From Chloroflexota bacterium (lineage in GTDB: Bacteria > Chloroflexota > Anaerolineae > Anaerolineales > Villigracilaceae), in the NCBI GenBank assembly GCA_016235445.1, contig JACRLB010000017.1:124001-188000 (forward strand): DNA of 64,000 nt, read 5' to 3'. Below are positions 50,829 to 59,629 of this stretch, one piece after another (within the stretch, counting starts at the first letter, position 1; each line of letters starts with the position of its first letter). The notes beneath the pieces were generated by a model. That model was not told the DNA's origin. It saw only the letters and a list, made by a program, of their open reading frames with translations, and did not search any database. A program made the translations under genes and the position numbers.

Positions 50829-51542
50829 TTATTTCTTCCTTGCAATCACAAGGATGCTCTCGCCCCATGTCATCGGCAAAAAGACGATTCCGCTCATGGC
50901 TTGCAAACCGCCCAGCGAACCGAAGATCAATTTTTGCAATTGCCTCGGCACAAAGCGAATGTAGGGCACATCCCAAAAGCCATCTGAAAAAACACGCACA
51001 ATTTCATAGCCTGCATCTTGAATCAACCACAGCCATTCCTGCGGCTCTTTCAATGAAATATGTGTCGGGTCCTGGTAGCCGATCCAACGGTCACCCTTCC
51101 ACGGCTTGAGCAAAGAACCGAGGTTCGGCGTGGCAAGAATCAGAATGCCATCCTTTTCCGTCACGCGGCCAATTTCATTAATCGCTTTGGCGGGGTCGGG
51201 CAAATGCTCCACAATATGTTTGATGATCACGACATTAAAGACGCCATTGTCATAGGGAAGTTCCTGCGCCGATGCAGTTTGCAGGGATGCGGCTTCAGCG
51301 AACTCTTTGGATTTGTTGACCGCCCAATGATTCAAGTCCATGCCGTACGCTTCAAACCCAGCCGACAGTTGCCCCGCCAAATGCCCCATGCCTGATCCCA
51401 CCTCCAGCAGACGCGCTCCGCGTTTGCCATACCGCCTTGCAAGCATTCCAAAGAATCGGTTAGACCACCAATACATGCTGTATTTGGCGAAGGTGATATT
51501 TGCGTACGTATGTGTGGAGAAGTATTTTTCGTCGAAAGACAT
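50829..51542 (-). CDS. Class I SAM-dependent methyltransferase
   Basis: 237 residues from ATG 51542. SAM motif 'LLEVGSGMGHLAGQLSAGF', then 'YGMDLNHWAV' (acidic strand end) and 'VIIKHIVEHLPDPAKAINEI' (post motif). Upstream in-frame codons are a 7-bp-period repeat, so the later ATG is preferred. Substrate unknown; its place beside glycosyltransferases suggests a sugar, lipid or quinone-like acceptor. Confidence 0.82.
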   Translation of the reverse strand: MSFDEKYFSTHTYANITFAKYSMYWWSNRFFGMLARRYGKRGARLLEVGSGMGHLAGQLSAGFEAYGMDLNHWAVNKSKEFAEAASLQTASAQELPYDNGVFNVVIIKHIVEHLPDPAKAINEIGRVTEKDGILILATPNLGSLLKPWKGDRWIGYQDPTHISLKEPQEWLWLIQDAGYEIVRVFSDGFWDVPYIRFVPRQLQKLIFGSLGGLQAMSGIVFLPMTWGESILVIARKK

Positions 51543-51589
51543 GGGGGTAATTGGTAATTGGTAATTACAATTTACCAATTACTTCTTTC
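51543..51589. repeat. 7-bp-period repeat overlapping the gap of two methyltransferase genes
   Basis: GGTAATT heptads on one side and CAATTTACCAATTAC on the other form a small fold-back. The whole 36-bp gap between genes is repeat. Confidence 0.65.
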
Positions 51590-52349
51590 TAGCGATATAA
51601 AAAGTAAACGTCCCATTCTCGATGGGTTCAGGCGAGGCGTATTTCTTCACGTAGCTTTCCGTGAGAGCCAGATTCCATTTTGTGCGTGAGATGATCCACT
51701 TGCCTGTTAATACCCGCGCCACCACAGAGGGGAGGCCAAAATAATGTCCCCATTCTAACACGCGCATTGCAGAGGGAGAAAAATAATGCCACCAGCGTTC
51801 GAGCTTGAACCCTGCGCGTTCGAGGCGCTGTTCCCACACATCGGGTTCATCCGCGTGAGAAACGCGCGATATTTTGCGAAACCAATTCTCGTACGGCTTG
51901 CCAAGAATTTTGGAAATGGAAAGCTCGCTGAAATATCTTGTATTCGGCACACAGAAATAGAAGGGCGCATTCGGCTTGAGCACGCGCGCGGTTTCCTTCA
52001 AGACATCGTCGATGTGCGGGATGTGCTCCAGCACCGAGTTGCTGAATCCGCTGGCGAAGTGATTCGAGGGGAAGGGCGTTTGCGCGCCGTCCGCTTCGAC
52101 GAGGGATTTGTACGCGCCGAATTTCTTCGCCTCGTGGATCGGTCCATGCCAGGGGTCGAGGCCCACGTCCAGCTTGTCGTCGAAGGTCAACGAGGCAAAG
52201 TGCCCGTCACCACAGCCCACATCGTAGATGGGAGCGGGCATGGGCAGGTCTTGATAATAGGAAGATTCAATCGCGCGTAAAAATGCGCGGAAGTAGGGCA
52301 GGTCTTGTAATTGGAGGAAGAGGAAGTCTTTCGATTGACGATTGTTCAC
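51579..52349 (-). CDS. Class I SAM-dependent methyltransferase (second)
   Basis: 256 residues. SAM motif 'IYDVGCGDGHFASLTF', 'VGLDPWHGPI', and 'GFSNSVLEHIPHIDDVLKET' match class I (UbiE/type 11) methyltransferases. GTG 52349 overlaps the stop of the GT4 gene by 4 nt. Probable partner of the neighbouring glycosyltransferase in modifying a surface glycan. Confidence 0.82.
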   Translation of the reverse strand: MNNRQSKDFLFLQLQDLPYFRAFLRAIESSYYQDLPMPAPIYDVGCGDGHFASLTFDDKLDVGLDPWHGPIHEAKKFGAYKSLVEADGAQTPFPSNHFASGFSNSVLEHIPHIDDVLKETARVLKPNAPFYFCVPNTRYFSELSISKILGKPYENWFRKISRVSHADEPDVWEQRLERAGFKLERWWHYFSPSAMRVLEWGHYFGLPSVVARVLTGKWIISRTKWNLALTESYVKKYASPEPIENGTFTFYIARKK

Positions 52350-53506
52350 TGCTTCCTCATGAGTTTGGCAAATAGTTTTTCGTATTCCTGCGCAATGGAG
52401 TCGGGGTTGTAGGCGGTGTGGATGGCTTCAACATCACCGTGATATTTTTCGGGGGTATCCAGCACTTTCAAAATGGCGGCGGCGAGGCTGGCAGAGTTGC
52501 CGATCTCGGAGACTTCACCCATGCCGTGCATTTTTACAGGCTGGCGCACGCCCGGCAAAGCAGATGGAACCGACGGCACTCCGTTTTTCATCGCTTCGAT
52601 TTGAACGAGGCCGAATGCTTCGGTGGAGTTGAGCGAAGGAACGGTGATTACATCGAGGTTGGGATAGACCGTTGCCAGTTGAAGGGGGTCGAGGTTGCCG
52701 AGGAATGTCCAATGGCCGGTGGTCTCGTATTCACGGATCTGGGGGGCGAGGCGGTCAAAGTAAGCCTGCTCACCCATTACGTTTTCATGCTGGCCTGCAT
52801 ACAAGACTTGTGCGTTGGGATATTTTTTCAAGATGATGGGCAGGGCTTCGAGCAAAATCTCCACGCCTTTTTCAGAGGCAAAGCGTGTGACCATGCCAAT
52901 GACGGGTCTGTGCTCTTTTGTGAAATGTCTTTCAGCGAAGGCGGAAACAGCCTCAGGCGTAGGGAGAGGCATTTCGACGGGAGGCAGGATCGGGGTCAGT
53001 TTTGAGGCGAAGCGGGAGAGGTAGGGCGAGTGATCGGCATAGTCTCGTGTGTAGGTGACGATGTGGCTGGCTAAAAGTCCCGCCATGTTGTTTTGAAAAT
53101 CCAGCACGAAATTGACGAGGCGGTTGAACCATCCCTGGGGGAGTTGTACATCGCAATGATAGGTGAGGATGGCGGGCTTGCCAAAGAGGCGGGCGCGGAG
53201 GGCAACACCGGGCGCATCGAATTGCGGAAGATGCAATTGAACGATATCGTGCTGCCAGGCCAGCTTGGTTGCAACCAGGCCAAAGGTGGGAGCAAGCACG
53301 CCCTTGCTGACCCGTGCAATGACCGGCACGCGAATGACTTTAACCCCGTCCATCATTTCTTCACGCGGAAGGGACGGGTCGTATTGATTTGTCATCACGG
53401 TCACTTGATGCCCGCGTTTGGCAAAGGCGCGCGCGAGGCGCTCGGCATAGATGGTCAGCCCGCTGGTGTGTGGACGATAGTAGGTTAATACGGTGAGTAT
53501 TTTCAT
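52346..53506 (-). CDS. GT4-family glycosyltransferase
   Basis: 386 residues, GT-B fold. N-terminal 'VLTYYRPHTSGLTIYAERL' (glycine-rich acceptor loop), central 'PVIGMVTRFASEKGVEILLE', and C-terminal 'NSTEAFGLVQIEAMKNGVPS', the EX7E motif with both Glu residues. It transfers a sugar from a nucleotide donor on the cytoplasmic side. It leads the methyltransferase pair. Confidence 0.88.
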   Translation of the reverse strand: MKILTVLTYYRPHTSGLTIYAERLARAFAKRGHQVTVMTNQYDPSLPREEMMDGVKVIRVPVIARVSKGVLAPTFGLVATKLAWQHDIVQLHLPQFDAPGVALRARLFGKPAILTYHCDVQLPQGWFNRLVNFVLDFQNNMAGLLASHIVTYTRDYADHSPYLSRFASKLTPILPPVEMPLPTPEAVSAFAERHFTKEHRPVIGMVTRFASEKGVEILLEALPIILKKYPNAQVLYAGQHENVMGEQAYFDRLAPQIREYETTGHWTFLGNLDPLQLATVYPNLDVITVPSLNSTEAFGLVQIEAMKNGVPSVPSALPGVRQPVKMHGMGEVSEIGNSASLAAAILKVLDTPEKYHGDVEAIHTAYNPDSIAQEYEKLFAKLMRKQ

Positions 53507-53602
53507 GAGCGGGGAAAATTATACCGCAGGCAGTTTACGGCAACTTTGTGGTTTAATTGGGAAAATATTTTGCAAAAAATCAATTCTCAAAAAGGAAAAA
53601 AC

Positions 53603-54004
53603 ATGGCACAGAAAAAGAAAGTTCAAACCGAGGAAACCCCGGCGGAGGTTGCAACCGCCAACTGGAATTTTATTCTTAAGTGGCTCTTCATTATTGGCGG
53701 TATTGCCACGGGCGTGATCAATGCGCTTGCCATCAACCCGGATTTCAAAATCCCCGGCAATTTAATCTGGGTGTCGGTTGTGATTGGCGTTCTCGTTGGC
53801 ATTTTCTATTTCAGCTCAGATGACCTGATCAACATTGGCTTGCGTTTTATGATCTTCAGCGCCGCCGCCCGCTCACTGCCCGGTGAATCGGAATTCGTCG
53901 CGTATGCCACGGCCTTCTTCATGGGCTTTTCGTTCTATTTGGGACCGATCGTCCTGACAGTGGCTGTAATTTATTTTGTGAAGAAATATATTCTGAGCAG
54001 GTAA
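53603..54004 (+). CDS. Small multi-pass membrane protein of unknown function
   Basis: 133 residues from ATG 53603, after an AAAAAGGAAAA ribosome binding site. A short charged N-terminus ('AQKKKVQTEETPAEVATANW') is followed by three to four membrane helices, among them 'WLFIIGGIATGVINALAI' and 'YLGPIVLTVAVIYFVKKY'. No family recognised. It has its own upstream region and terminator, so it is a single-gene unit. Confidence 0.7.
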   Translation: MAQKKKVQTEETPAEVATANWNFILKWLFIIGGIATGVINALAINPDFKIPGNLIWVSVVIGVLVGIFYFSSDDLINIGLRFMIFSAAARSLPGESEFVAYATAFFMGFSFYLGPIVLTVAVIYFVKKYILSR

Positions 54005-54014
54005 ACAGACCGCC

Positions 54015-54055
54015 AAGTAAAATCGCCCTCGAAAATTTCGAGGGCGATTTTACTT
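54015..54055. terminator. Bidirectional terminator before mscS
   Basis: A 41-nt near-perfect palindrome (arms 54015-54034 and 54036-54055) with GATTTTACTT at the right and AAGTAAAATC at the left. It lies between convergent genes. Confidence 0.85.
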
Positions 54056-54059
54056 AATC

Positions 54060-54860
54060 CTATTCTTTTGGCTTTGCAATTGGCGAAGGGATTGAAAGTT
54101 TTCTGGCGGCAAAGGTTTTCTTCACGCCGAGCAGGGCGGCATCTTTTGCCAGATGAACGGTGGTCAATGACGTGTCCACCCAAAACGAAGCGAGTAATTC
54201 AATGGTGGAAACGCCAAAATTGGTGAAGGTTACCACGGGTGCGGGAGCTGCCACATACCCTGGGACTTCCTTCATCGCATCTACAAGAGCGGCGCGAATA
54301 TTCTCGGGATTCTTTGCATTGGAAACAGCCATCGGCAAGTCCACGCGGCGGCGGTGGGCGCGGGTGTAATTGACGATGGGATGGGCAAGCGCTTCCGCAT
54401 TTGGAAGGATAACGATCCGCCCGTCCAGAGATTGGAGTTCGGTAGTCCGCAGGTCAATTTTCAGAACCACGCCGTCATACTCCAGCACGTTGATCTCATC
54501 CCCCACTTTGAATGGCTGTTGAATCAGCAGGATGATGCCCGAAACAAAATTTTGAGTAACGCTTTGAAGCGCGAAACCGATCGTAAAGCCAAGGATTCCC
54601 AACCCCGTCAGGAAGGCGGTCACATCGAAGAATTTTTGCAGGGCTGTGATCGTACCGAAGACAATGATCGTCCAGCGCAGCATGTCCGCCAGCAGGTGAG
54701 TAACCCCGGAAGCGGCATCGCGGCGCAACAGCACCCGCTTTACTCCATTGCTCAGCCATCTTGCAACATACAAGCTGATAAGAAAAATGAGCAGTGCGGT
54801 GACGATATTCGGAATGGAAGCAACGATCTGTTCAGCCAAAACGGAAAAATATTCCTGCAT
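54060..54860 (-). CDS. mscS: Small-conductance mechanosensitive channel (MscS family)
   Basis: 266 residues from ATG 54860, which follows a GGAGAG ribosome binding site. Three helices; the pore helix TM3 'LGILGFTIGFALQSVTQNFV' and beta-domain start 'PFKVGDEINV' are typical, followed by 'TTELQSLDGRIVILPNAEAL'. A short TM3-beta type MscS that releases solutes on hypo-osmotic shock. Confidence 0.9.
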   Translation of the reverse strand: MQEYFSVLAEQIVASIPNIVTALLIFLISLYVARWLSNGVKRVLLRRDAASGVTHLLADMLRWTIIVFGTITALQKFFDVTAFLTGLGILGFTIGFALQSVTQNFVSGIILLIQQPFKVGDEINVLEYDGVVLKIDLRTTELQSLDGRIVILPNAEALAHPIVNYTRAHRRRVDLPMAVSNAKNPENIRAALVDAMKEVPGYVAAPAPVVTFTNFGVSTIELLASFWVDTSLTTVHLAKDAALLGVKKTFAARKLSIPSPIAKPKE

Positions 54861-54976
54861 GGTTCTCTCCAATCAAGTCCGCGAATTATAACGCGGGGAA
54901 GAACCACAGACGATGGACGATAAACGACGGGTGCGCTAAAAGTTTGTCAGGCTTTTTAGTTACAAAGTGAAAAATC

Positions 54977-55045
54977 AACCACGGAGACACGGAAACACTG
55001 AGAAAAACTATTAAAAACCTCCGTGACTCAGTGGCTCAGTGGTTT
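54977..55045. repeat. CACGGAGACACGG-type fold-back repeat
   Basis: AACCACGGAGACACGG on the left is matched by CCGTGACTCAGTGGCTCAG..GGTTT on the right, imperfectly. 54898-54935 also holds GACGATG/GACGATA/AACGACG heptads. No gene is seen in 54873-55145. Confidence 0.6.
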
Positions 55046-55083
55046 GCTCTTTGGGTTATCTACAACCTTTGAGTGCTCCCTAA

Positions 55084-55126
55084 ACGACAGACAGCTGACC
55101 GTGGTCTATGGTCAGCTGTCTGTCGT
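55084..55126. terminator. Terminator-like hairpin after the epimerase gene
   Basis: Perfect 17-bp stem (55084-55100 / 55110-55126, arm ACGACAGACAGCTGACC) with a 9-nt loop, 20 nt past the epimerase stop. The sequence also shows a 7-bp period, so it belongs to the heptad repeat group. T run absent. Confidence 0.6.
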
Positions 55127-55145
55127 CCAAATTTTGGAATCAAAA

Positions 55146-56171
55146 TTAAAACAGATTCTTGTTTTCCTGCACCCACTCGAATAATTTCTGAACGCCTTCT
55201 TCCACGTTGATCTTCGGCTTCCAGCCCAATTCTTTTTCGGCCTTCGAAACATCGGCATAGAACACACGCTGGTCGCCGGGGCGCCAGTCGCCGCGCGCCA
55301 CTTCAATTGCACTGTCAATGTATCTTTCGAGCTTCGGGCCAAACTCTGCCCAAACCGACATCACGTTATCCGGTCCACCGCCCAGGTTATAAACTTTTCC
55401 GCGCGCCACATCTATTTTTTCAACTGCAAGGTCATAGGCGTTCATCAGATCATCCACATGCAAAATATCGCGGACTTGTTTTCCATCACCGTAAATCGTG
55501 ATCGGGCGTCCCATCACCGCGGCAATGATGAACCACGCTACCCAACCCTGATCTTCGATCCCAAACTGGCGCGGGCCATAAATGCAACTTTGCCGAAAAA
55601 CCACTGTGGGCAAATCATACATGCGTGCATAATCTCGCACGTATTGGTCGCCCGTCCCTTTTGAACAACCGTACGGAGAATGAAAATCCAGCGGCTGGGT
55701 TTCAGGACAGCCATTCACCAAATCTTTGTAACGCCAGCGGGTCGGCTCCTCGAACAATTCCACATCGTCCATGCCGCCGTAGACTTTATTTGTGGAAGCG
55801 TAGATCACAATCGGATTTTTCCCCGAAAGACGCGCCGCCTCCATCACGTTGAATGTGCCAATCGCATTGGATTCAAAATCATCACGTGGATTAATGACCG
55901 AGGTGGTCACGGCGACCTGACCCGCTAAATGCACGATCACGTCCGCGCCCCGGCCTGCTTCTGTTATCCTATCGGCATCGCGCACATCCCCAACAATCAC
56001 ATCGAAGGCTTTATCGCCGAACTCCCGCTTCAACCATTCCAGGTTGCGCGGCGCCCCCGCGCGGGACAGGTTATCGTAAATCGTCACTTTCCCGCCGCGC
56101 TGTAACAGGCGGTGAACATAATTCGAACCGATAAAGCCCGCGCCGCCAGTAATGAGATATTGCCTGTCCAT
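55146..56171 (-). CDS. NAD-dependent nucleotide-sugar epimerase, CDP-paratose 2-epimerase-like
   Basis: 341 residues, extended SDR. NAD motif 'ITGGAGFIGSNYVHRLL', catalytic 'YGCSKG' (YxxxK), and 'HLAGQVAVTTSVINPRDDFE', a block especially typical of CDP-paratose/tyvelose 2-epimerases (RfbE). It interconverts a nucleotide sugar at C2 or C4 for surface glycans, which fits the glycosyltransferase block 2 kb away. The exact sugar is not provable. Confidence 0.85.
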   Translation of the reverse strand: MDRQYLITGGAGFIGSNYVHRLLQRGGKVTIYDNLSRAGAPRNLEWLKREFGDKAFDVIVGDVRDADRITEAGRGADVIVHLAGQVAVTTSVINPRDDFESNAIGTFNVMEAARLSGKNPIVIYASTNKVYGGMDDVELFEEPTRWRYKDLVNGCPETQPLDFHSPYGCSKGTGDQYVRDYARMYDLPTVVFRQSCIYGPRQFGIEDQGWVAWFIIAAVMGRPITIYGDGKQVRDILHVDDLMNAYDLAVEKIDVARGKVYNLGGGPDNVMSVWAEFGPKLERYIDSAIEVARGDWRPGDQRVFYADVSKAEKELGWKPKINVEEGVQKLFEWVQENKNLF

Positions 56172-56216
56172 CGATTAATTACCTTTCCATGTCTTCCACT
56201 TGCTCTTTATTATTTC

Positions 56217-56239
56217 GGCTCTACCGTTTTTAACGGGAA
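56217..56239 (+). repeat. Short repeat, copy 2 (first copy at 6351-6373)
   Basis: Identical over 23 nt to 6351-6373 (GGCTCTACCG...AACGGGAA). Located upstream of the epimerase gene, in a region full of repeats. Confidence 0.5.
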
Positions 56240-56251
56240 CACCAATCATAC

Positions 56252-56467
56252 TTTGACAATGTCACATTTCAAAACCTTTTACCACAAAGTCCACAAAGGG
56301 TCACAACACTTGCGCCGTACTGCGTTCCCTGGCACCGCCCGCCAGGGCAGGTGTGTTGCAGTGCAGGTGAGGAGAGCAAAATGCTAAACCCAAAGGTTTC
56401 CTTCGTGTTACTTAGTGACCTTTGTGGTTAAGAACTTTGATTTCAGCTTTAATATGACATTGTCAAA
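56252..56467. repeat. Fold-back element with 13-bp TTTGACAATGTCA ends
   Basis: Ends TTTGACAATGTCA (56252-56264) and its exact complement (56455-56467). Each end is itself an odd palindrome (TGACA-A-TGTCA), the same design as the REPIN ends. Nested arms ACCACAAAG / CTTTGTGGT and CACAAAGGGTCAC / GTTACTTAGTGACC-like follow inside, with a GC-rich centre. The 56172-56514 gap holds no gene. Confidence 0.65.
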
Positions 56468-56514
56468 ATAACCACAAAGTACACAAAGGCCACGAAGGGA
56501 AAATGCTCGTAAAA

Positions 56515-57573
56515 TCAGTCATCCTTCCCCCCTTTGTGTACTTCGTGGTTGGGCTCTTTCCCGTTCATTACGGGAGAACCATTATTTCTTAAATCCATCA
56601 ACTGCTGGTATATCCCTGAAAGAGTCTGCCCTTCCCGCATGAGACCAATGCCGCCGATGACGCCGCTGTTGAGGTAATTGTACAAGCGGGCAGTCAGCGC
56701 CACCGCCAAAGATGTGGATTGATCCTTTGTAAAAACGAACAAAGCCGCACTCACTGCGCCTTCAAATGTTCCGACACCCCCGGGCAGGGCAGGGATGGCT
56801 CCGCCAAACGCCGCCGCGCCGAGAACGAAGAACATCCAGTACGGTTGCGCCTGTGAGAAGAATGCAAGTGTGATCAGATAATAAGCCGCCAGCGCCACGA
56901 ACCAATTGAGAGTCATCCAGAACATAAAGCGAAGGAAGAGCCAGCCATCGGTCAGGACGCCCAGCCCATCGAGAAATGATTCGAGAAAACTGCCGCCAAA
57001 TTTTTGCACAATGGGCCAGCGCTTGCTGAATTTGTGAAAGATATCCAAAGCCCATTGACGGTTGCGTGCCAGCATAAACATCATGAAAATTCCGAAGAGC
57101 ATGATTCCGCCGACGATATAACCGATCTTCTCCGAGCCTTGAGTATCGGAGACATAGGTCAGCCCGAGGATCAAAAATGCGGCGGAAAACACCAAATCCA
57201 TCACACGCTCGATGACGATGGTTGGCAATATCTCGCTGAAGGCCATCCCTGATTTACGGCTGAGAAGAAAAGCCCGCCCCAGCTCTCCCAGACGAAACGG
57301 GAGGAATGCGTTCAGCAAATATCCTTCGCTTGCGGCGAAGAGCACATCTACATATTTTGGCTTGTCGCGCAGAAGAGTCTGCCAGACCTTTGCACGGCCA
57401 GCCATCCACACAAAGGAGAGAACCGCCGACCCCGCCAAAATGCGGTAATCCGCCGCGCGGATCGAGTTCCACATGGTTTGGAAATCGACAAAATATAAAA
57501 TGGCGGCGATCAACACAATGCTGACCAGCGCGCCGGGGAGCCAGCGTTTTGAGTTTTTGAGGAATTGAGACAT
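56515..57573 (-). CDS. LPG_synthase_TM / UPF0104 family membrane protein (flippase-like)
   Basis: 352 residues from ATG 57573, about eight membrane helices. 'FLPFRLGELGRAFLLSRKSG' and 'ALPGGVGTFEGAVSAALFV' are the conserved blocks of the lysylphosphatidylglycerol-synthase membrane domain family. Without the catalytic domain such proteins are thought to move lipids or lipid-linked sugars. The last 16 residues ('NGKEPNHEVHKGGKDD') are encoded by a CCACGAAGTACAC-type repeat (arms about 56470-56490 and 56528-56550), so the C-terminus was extended by the repeat. Confidence 0.8.
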   Translation of the reverse strand: MSQFLKNSKRWLPGALVSIVLIAAILYFVDFQTMWNSIRAADYRILAGSAVLSFVWMAGRAKVWQTLLRDKPKYVDVLFAASEGYLLNAFLPFRLGELGRAFLLSRKSGMAFSEILPTIVIERVMDLVFSAAFLILGLTYVSDTQGSEKIGYIVGGIMLFGIFMMFMLARNRQWALDIFHKFSKRWPIVQKFGGSFLESFLDGLGVLTDGWLFLRFMFWMTLNWFVALAAYYLITLAFFSQAQPYWMFFVLGAAAFGGAIPALPGGVGTFEGAVSAALFVFTKDQSTSLAVALTARLYNYLNSGVIGGIGLMREGQTLSGIYQQLMDLRNNGSPVMNGKEPNHEVHKGGKDD

Positions 57574-57575
57574 GG

Positions 57576-57682
57576 TTTGATTTACGATTGGCGATTTACG
57601 ATTCACGATTGGCGATCAATCAGACTGTTCACTGATTACTGACAACTGACAACTGACAACTGATTACTGATAACTAACAACC
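57576..57682. repeat. Long 7-bp-period repeat upstream of the flippase-like gene
   Basis: Heptads GATTTAC, GATTGGC, GATTTAC, GATTCAC, GATTGGC (57581-57618), then CTGATTA and CTGACAA units repeated (about 57630-57680). This 107-bp array fills the gap between the flippase-like gene and lepA. It holds no gene. Confidence 0.8.
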
Positions 57683-57694
57683 ACTCACTGCCCC

Positions 57695-59494
57695 TTATTC
57701 ATCATCCAATTTCAAGACAGCCATAAAAGCATCCTGCGGGATTTCCACATTGCCGACCATCTTCAGGCGTTTCTTGCCCTTCTTCTGCTTCTCGAGCAAC
57801 TTCTTCTTGCGCGAAATATCGCCGCCGTAACATTTGGCAAGAACATCCTTGCGCGTGGCTTTGACATTGGCGCGGCTGATGATGCGTCCACCGGAGGCGG
57901 CTTGAATGGCAACATCATACAGCTGGCGCGGAATCAAATCCTTGAGCTTGGTGATGAGACGCTGTCCCTTGTGGAAGGCGTCCTTCTCGTGGACGATGGC
58001 CGCGAGCGCATCCAACGGATCGCCATTGACGAGGATTTCCAACTTCTGCAATTTATCGGCGCGATATTCGAGGAATTGATAATCGAGCGAGGCGTAGCCT
58101 TTGGTGCGGGACTTTAGATGATCGAAGAAATCAATGATAATTTCAGAGAGCGGAATTTCAAAATCAAGTTGAACGCGATGCGGCGCGGGGTATTCCTGTT
58201 TTTTGTAAATGCCGCGGCGCTTCGTGACCAACTCCATGATGGGGCCGTAGTAATCTGTCGGCGTGATGATCTCGATGTTCATCCACGGCTCACGCACTTC
58301 CACGATCTTGCCTGGGTCGGGCAATTCCGCGGGCGAGTCAACTTTCACGACTTCATCGCCGATCATCAAGACTTCATATTCCACGGAAGGCGCGGTGAAC
58401 AAAACATCCAGGTCGTATTCGCGTTCGATGCGTTCCTGAATAATTTCCATGTGGAACAAGCCGAGGAAGCCTGCACGGAAACCAAAACCCAGGGCTTGCG
58501 AAGTTTCAGGCTGGAAGGTCAATGAAGCGTCGTTGAGTTGCAGTTTATCGAGAGACTCGCGCAAACTGCTGTAATCATCCGCTTCGACGGGATAAATGCC
58601 CGCGAAGACCATCGGCTTGGGTGTGAAATATCCGGGCAGGGGTTCTGCCGCAGGAGCAGAGGCAAGCGTCATCGTGTCACCGACGCGGCACTCATGCACG
58701 GTCTTGAAGCCTGTGGCGATGTATCCAACTTCACCGGAGCCAAGAGTCTCAACAGGCTGCATCCCCGGTACAAAGATGCCAATTTCAACAGGGCGCAAAT
58801 CCAATTTCGTAGCCAACATGCGCAGTAGATCGGTGGATTTGATCTTGCCTTCCACGATACGCACGTACGCAATCACGCCTTTGTATGAATCGTAATGCGC
58901 GTCGAAGATCAGCGCGCGCACGGGTTCATGATCCGCGTCTTTTGGAGGGGGGACGCGCGTCACAACCGCTTCGAGGATTTGATCCACGTTGATGCCTTCT
59001 TTTGCAGAGACGCGAAGAACCGCATCAGGATCTACCCCGAGCAGGGAGCCTACATCTTCAGCCACTTCATCGGGACGGGCTGAGGGGAGGTCAATTTTGT
59101 TGATTACAGGAACAATTGTCAGGTCGGCATCGAGCGCCTGATAAAGATTGGCAAGGGTTTGCGCCTCGATCCCCTGAGTCGCATCCACTACTAAAATCGC
59201 ACCTTCGCAGGCTTTGAGCGCACGGCTGACTTCGTAGCCGAAGTCTACATGGCCGGGGGTGTCGATGAGGTTGAGTTCGTAGCGCTGGTTGTCTTTGGCG
59301 TTGTAAAACATGCGCACCGCCGAAGCCTTGATGGTGACGCCTTTTTCGCGTTCGAGGTCCATGCTGTCGAGCGCCTGCTCGGTCATGTCGCGCTCCGAGA
59401 TGGCGCCTGTTAATTGAAGCAGGCGGTCTGCAAGCGTGGATTTGCCATGGTCAACATGGGCGATGATACAGAAGTTACGGATGTGGTCGGTCAT
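57695..59494 (-). CDS. lepA: Elongation factor 4 (back-translocating GTPase)
   Basis: 599 residues, exact LepA length. G1 'AHVDHGKST' (13-21), switch I region 'REKGVTIKASAVRM', G3 'DTPGHVDFGYEV', G4 'NKIDLPSARPDEV'. The LepA-specific C-terminal domain is present ('KCYGGDISRKKKLLEKQKKG'). It acts on stalled or mistranslocated ribosomes at the membrane. Confidence 0.97.
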   Translation of the reverse strand: MTDHIRNFCIIAHVDHGKSTLADRLLQLTGAISERDMTEQALDSMDLEREKGVTIKASAVRMFYNAKDNQRYELNLIDTPGHVDFGYEVSRALKACEGAILVVDATQGIEAQTLANLYQALDADLTIVPVINKIDLPSARPDEVAEDVGSLLGVDPDAVLRVSAKEGINVDQILEAVVTRVPPPKDADHEPVRALIFDAHYDSYKGVIAYVRIVEGKIKSTDLLRMLATKLDLRPVEIGIFVPGMQPVETLGSGEVGYIATGFKTVHECRVGDTMTLASAPAAEPLPGYFTPKPMVFAGIYPVEADDYSSLRESLDKLQLNDASLTFQPETSQALGFGFRAGFLGLFHMEIIQERIEREYDLDVLFTAPSVEYEVLMIGDEVVKVDSPAELPDPGKIVEVREPWMNIEIITPTDYYGPIMELVTKRRGIYKKQEYPAPHRVQLDFEIPLSEIIIDFFDHLKSRTKGYASLDYQFLEYRADKLQKLEILVNGDPLDALAAIVHEKDAFHKGQRLITKLKDLIPRQLYDVAIQAASGGRIISRANVKATRKDVLAKCYGGDISRKKKLLEKQKKGKKRLKMVGNVEIPQDAFMAVLKLDDE

Positions 59495-59629
59495 ACTGCT
59501 TTCTGGAAGTCATTACTTCGTTTTGTGAAATATTTACAGGCAAGGCATTTTGGATGGGTAAAAGTTTAGCGCAGTGCCATGTAAGCGACGGAAGTATAAC
59601 CGAGATTTACGAACGTTTTTTATCCTTCC

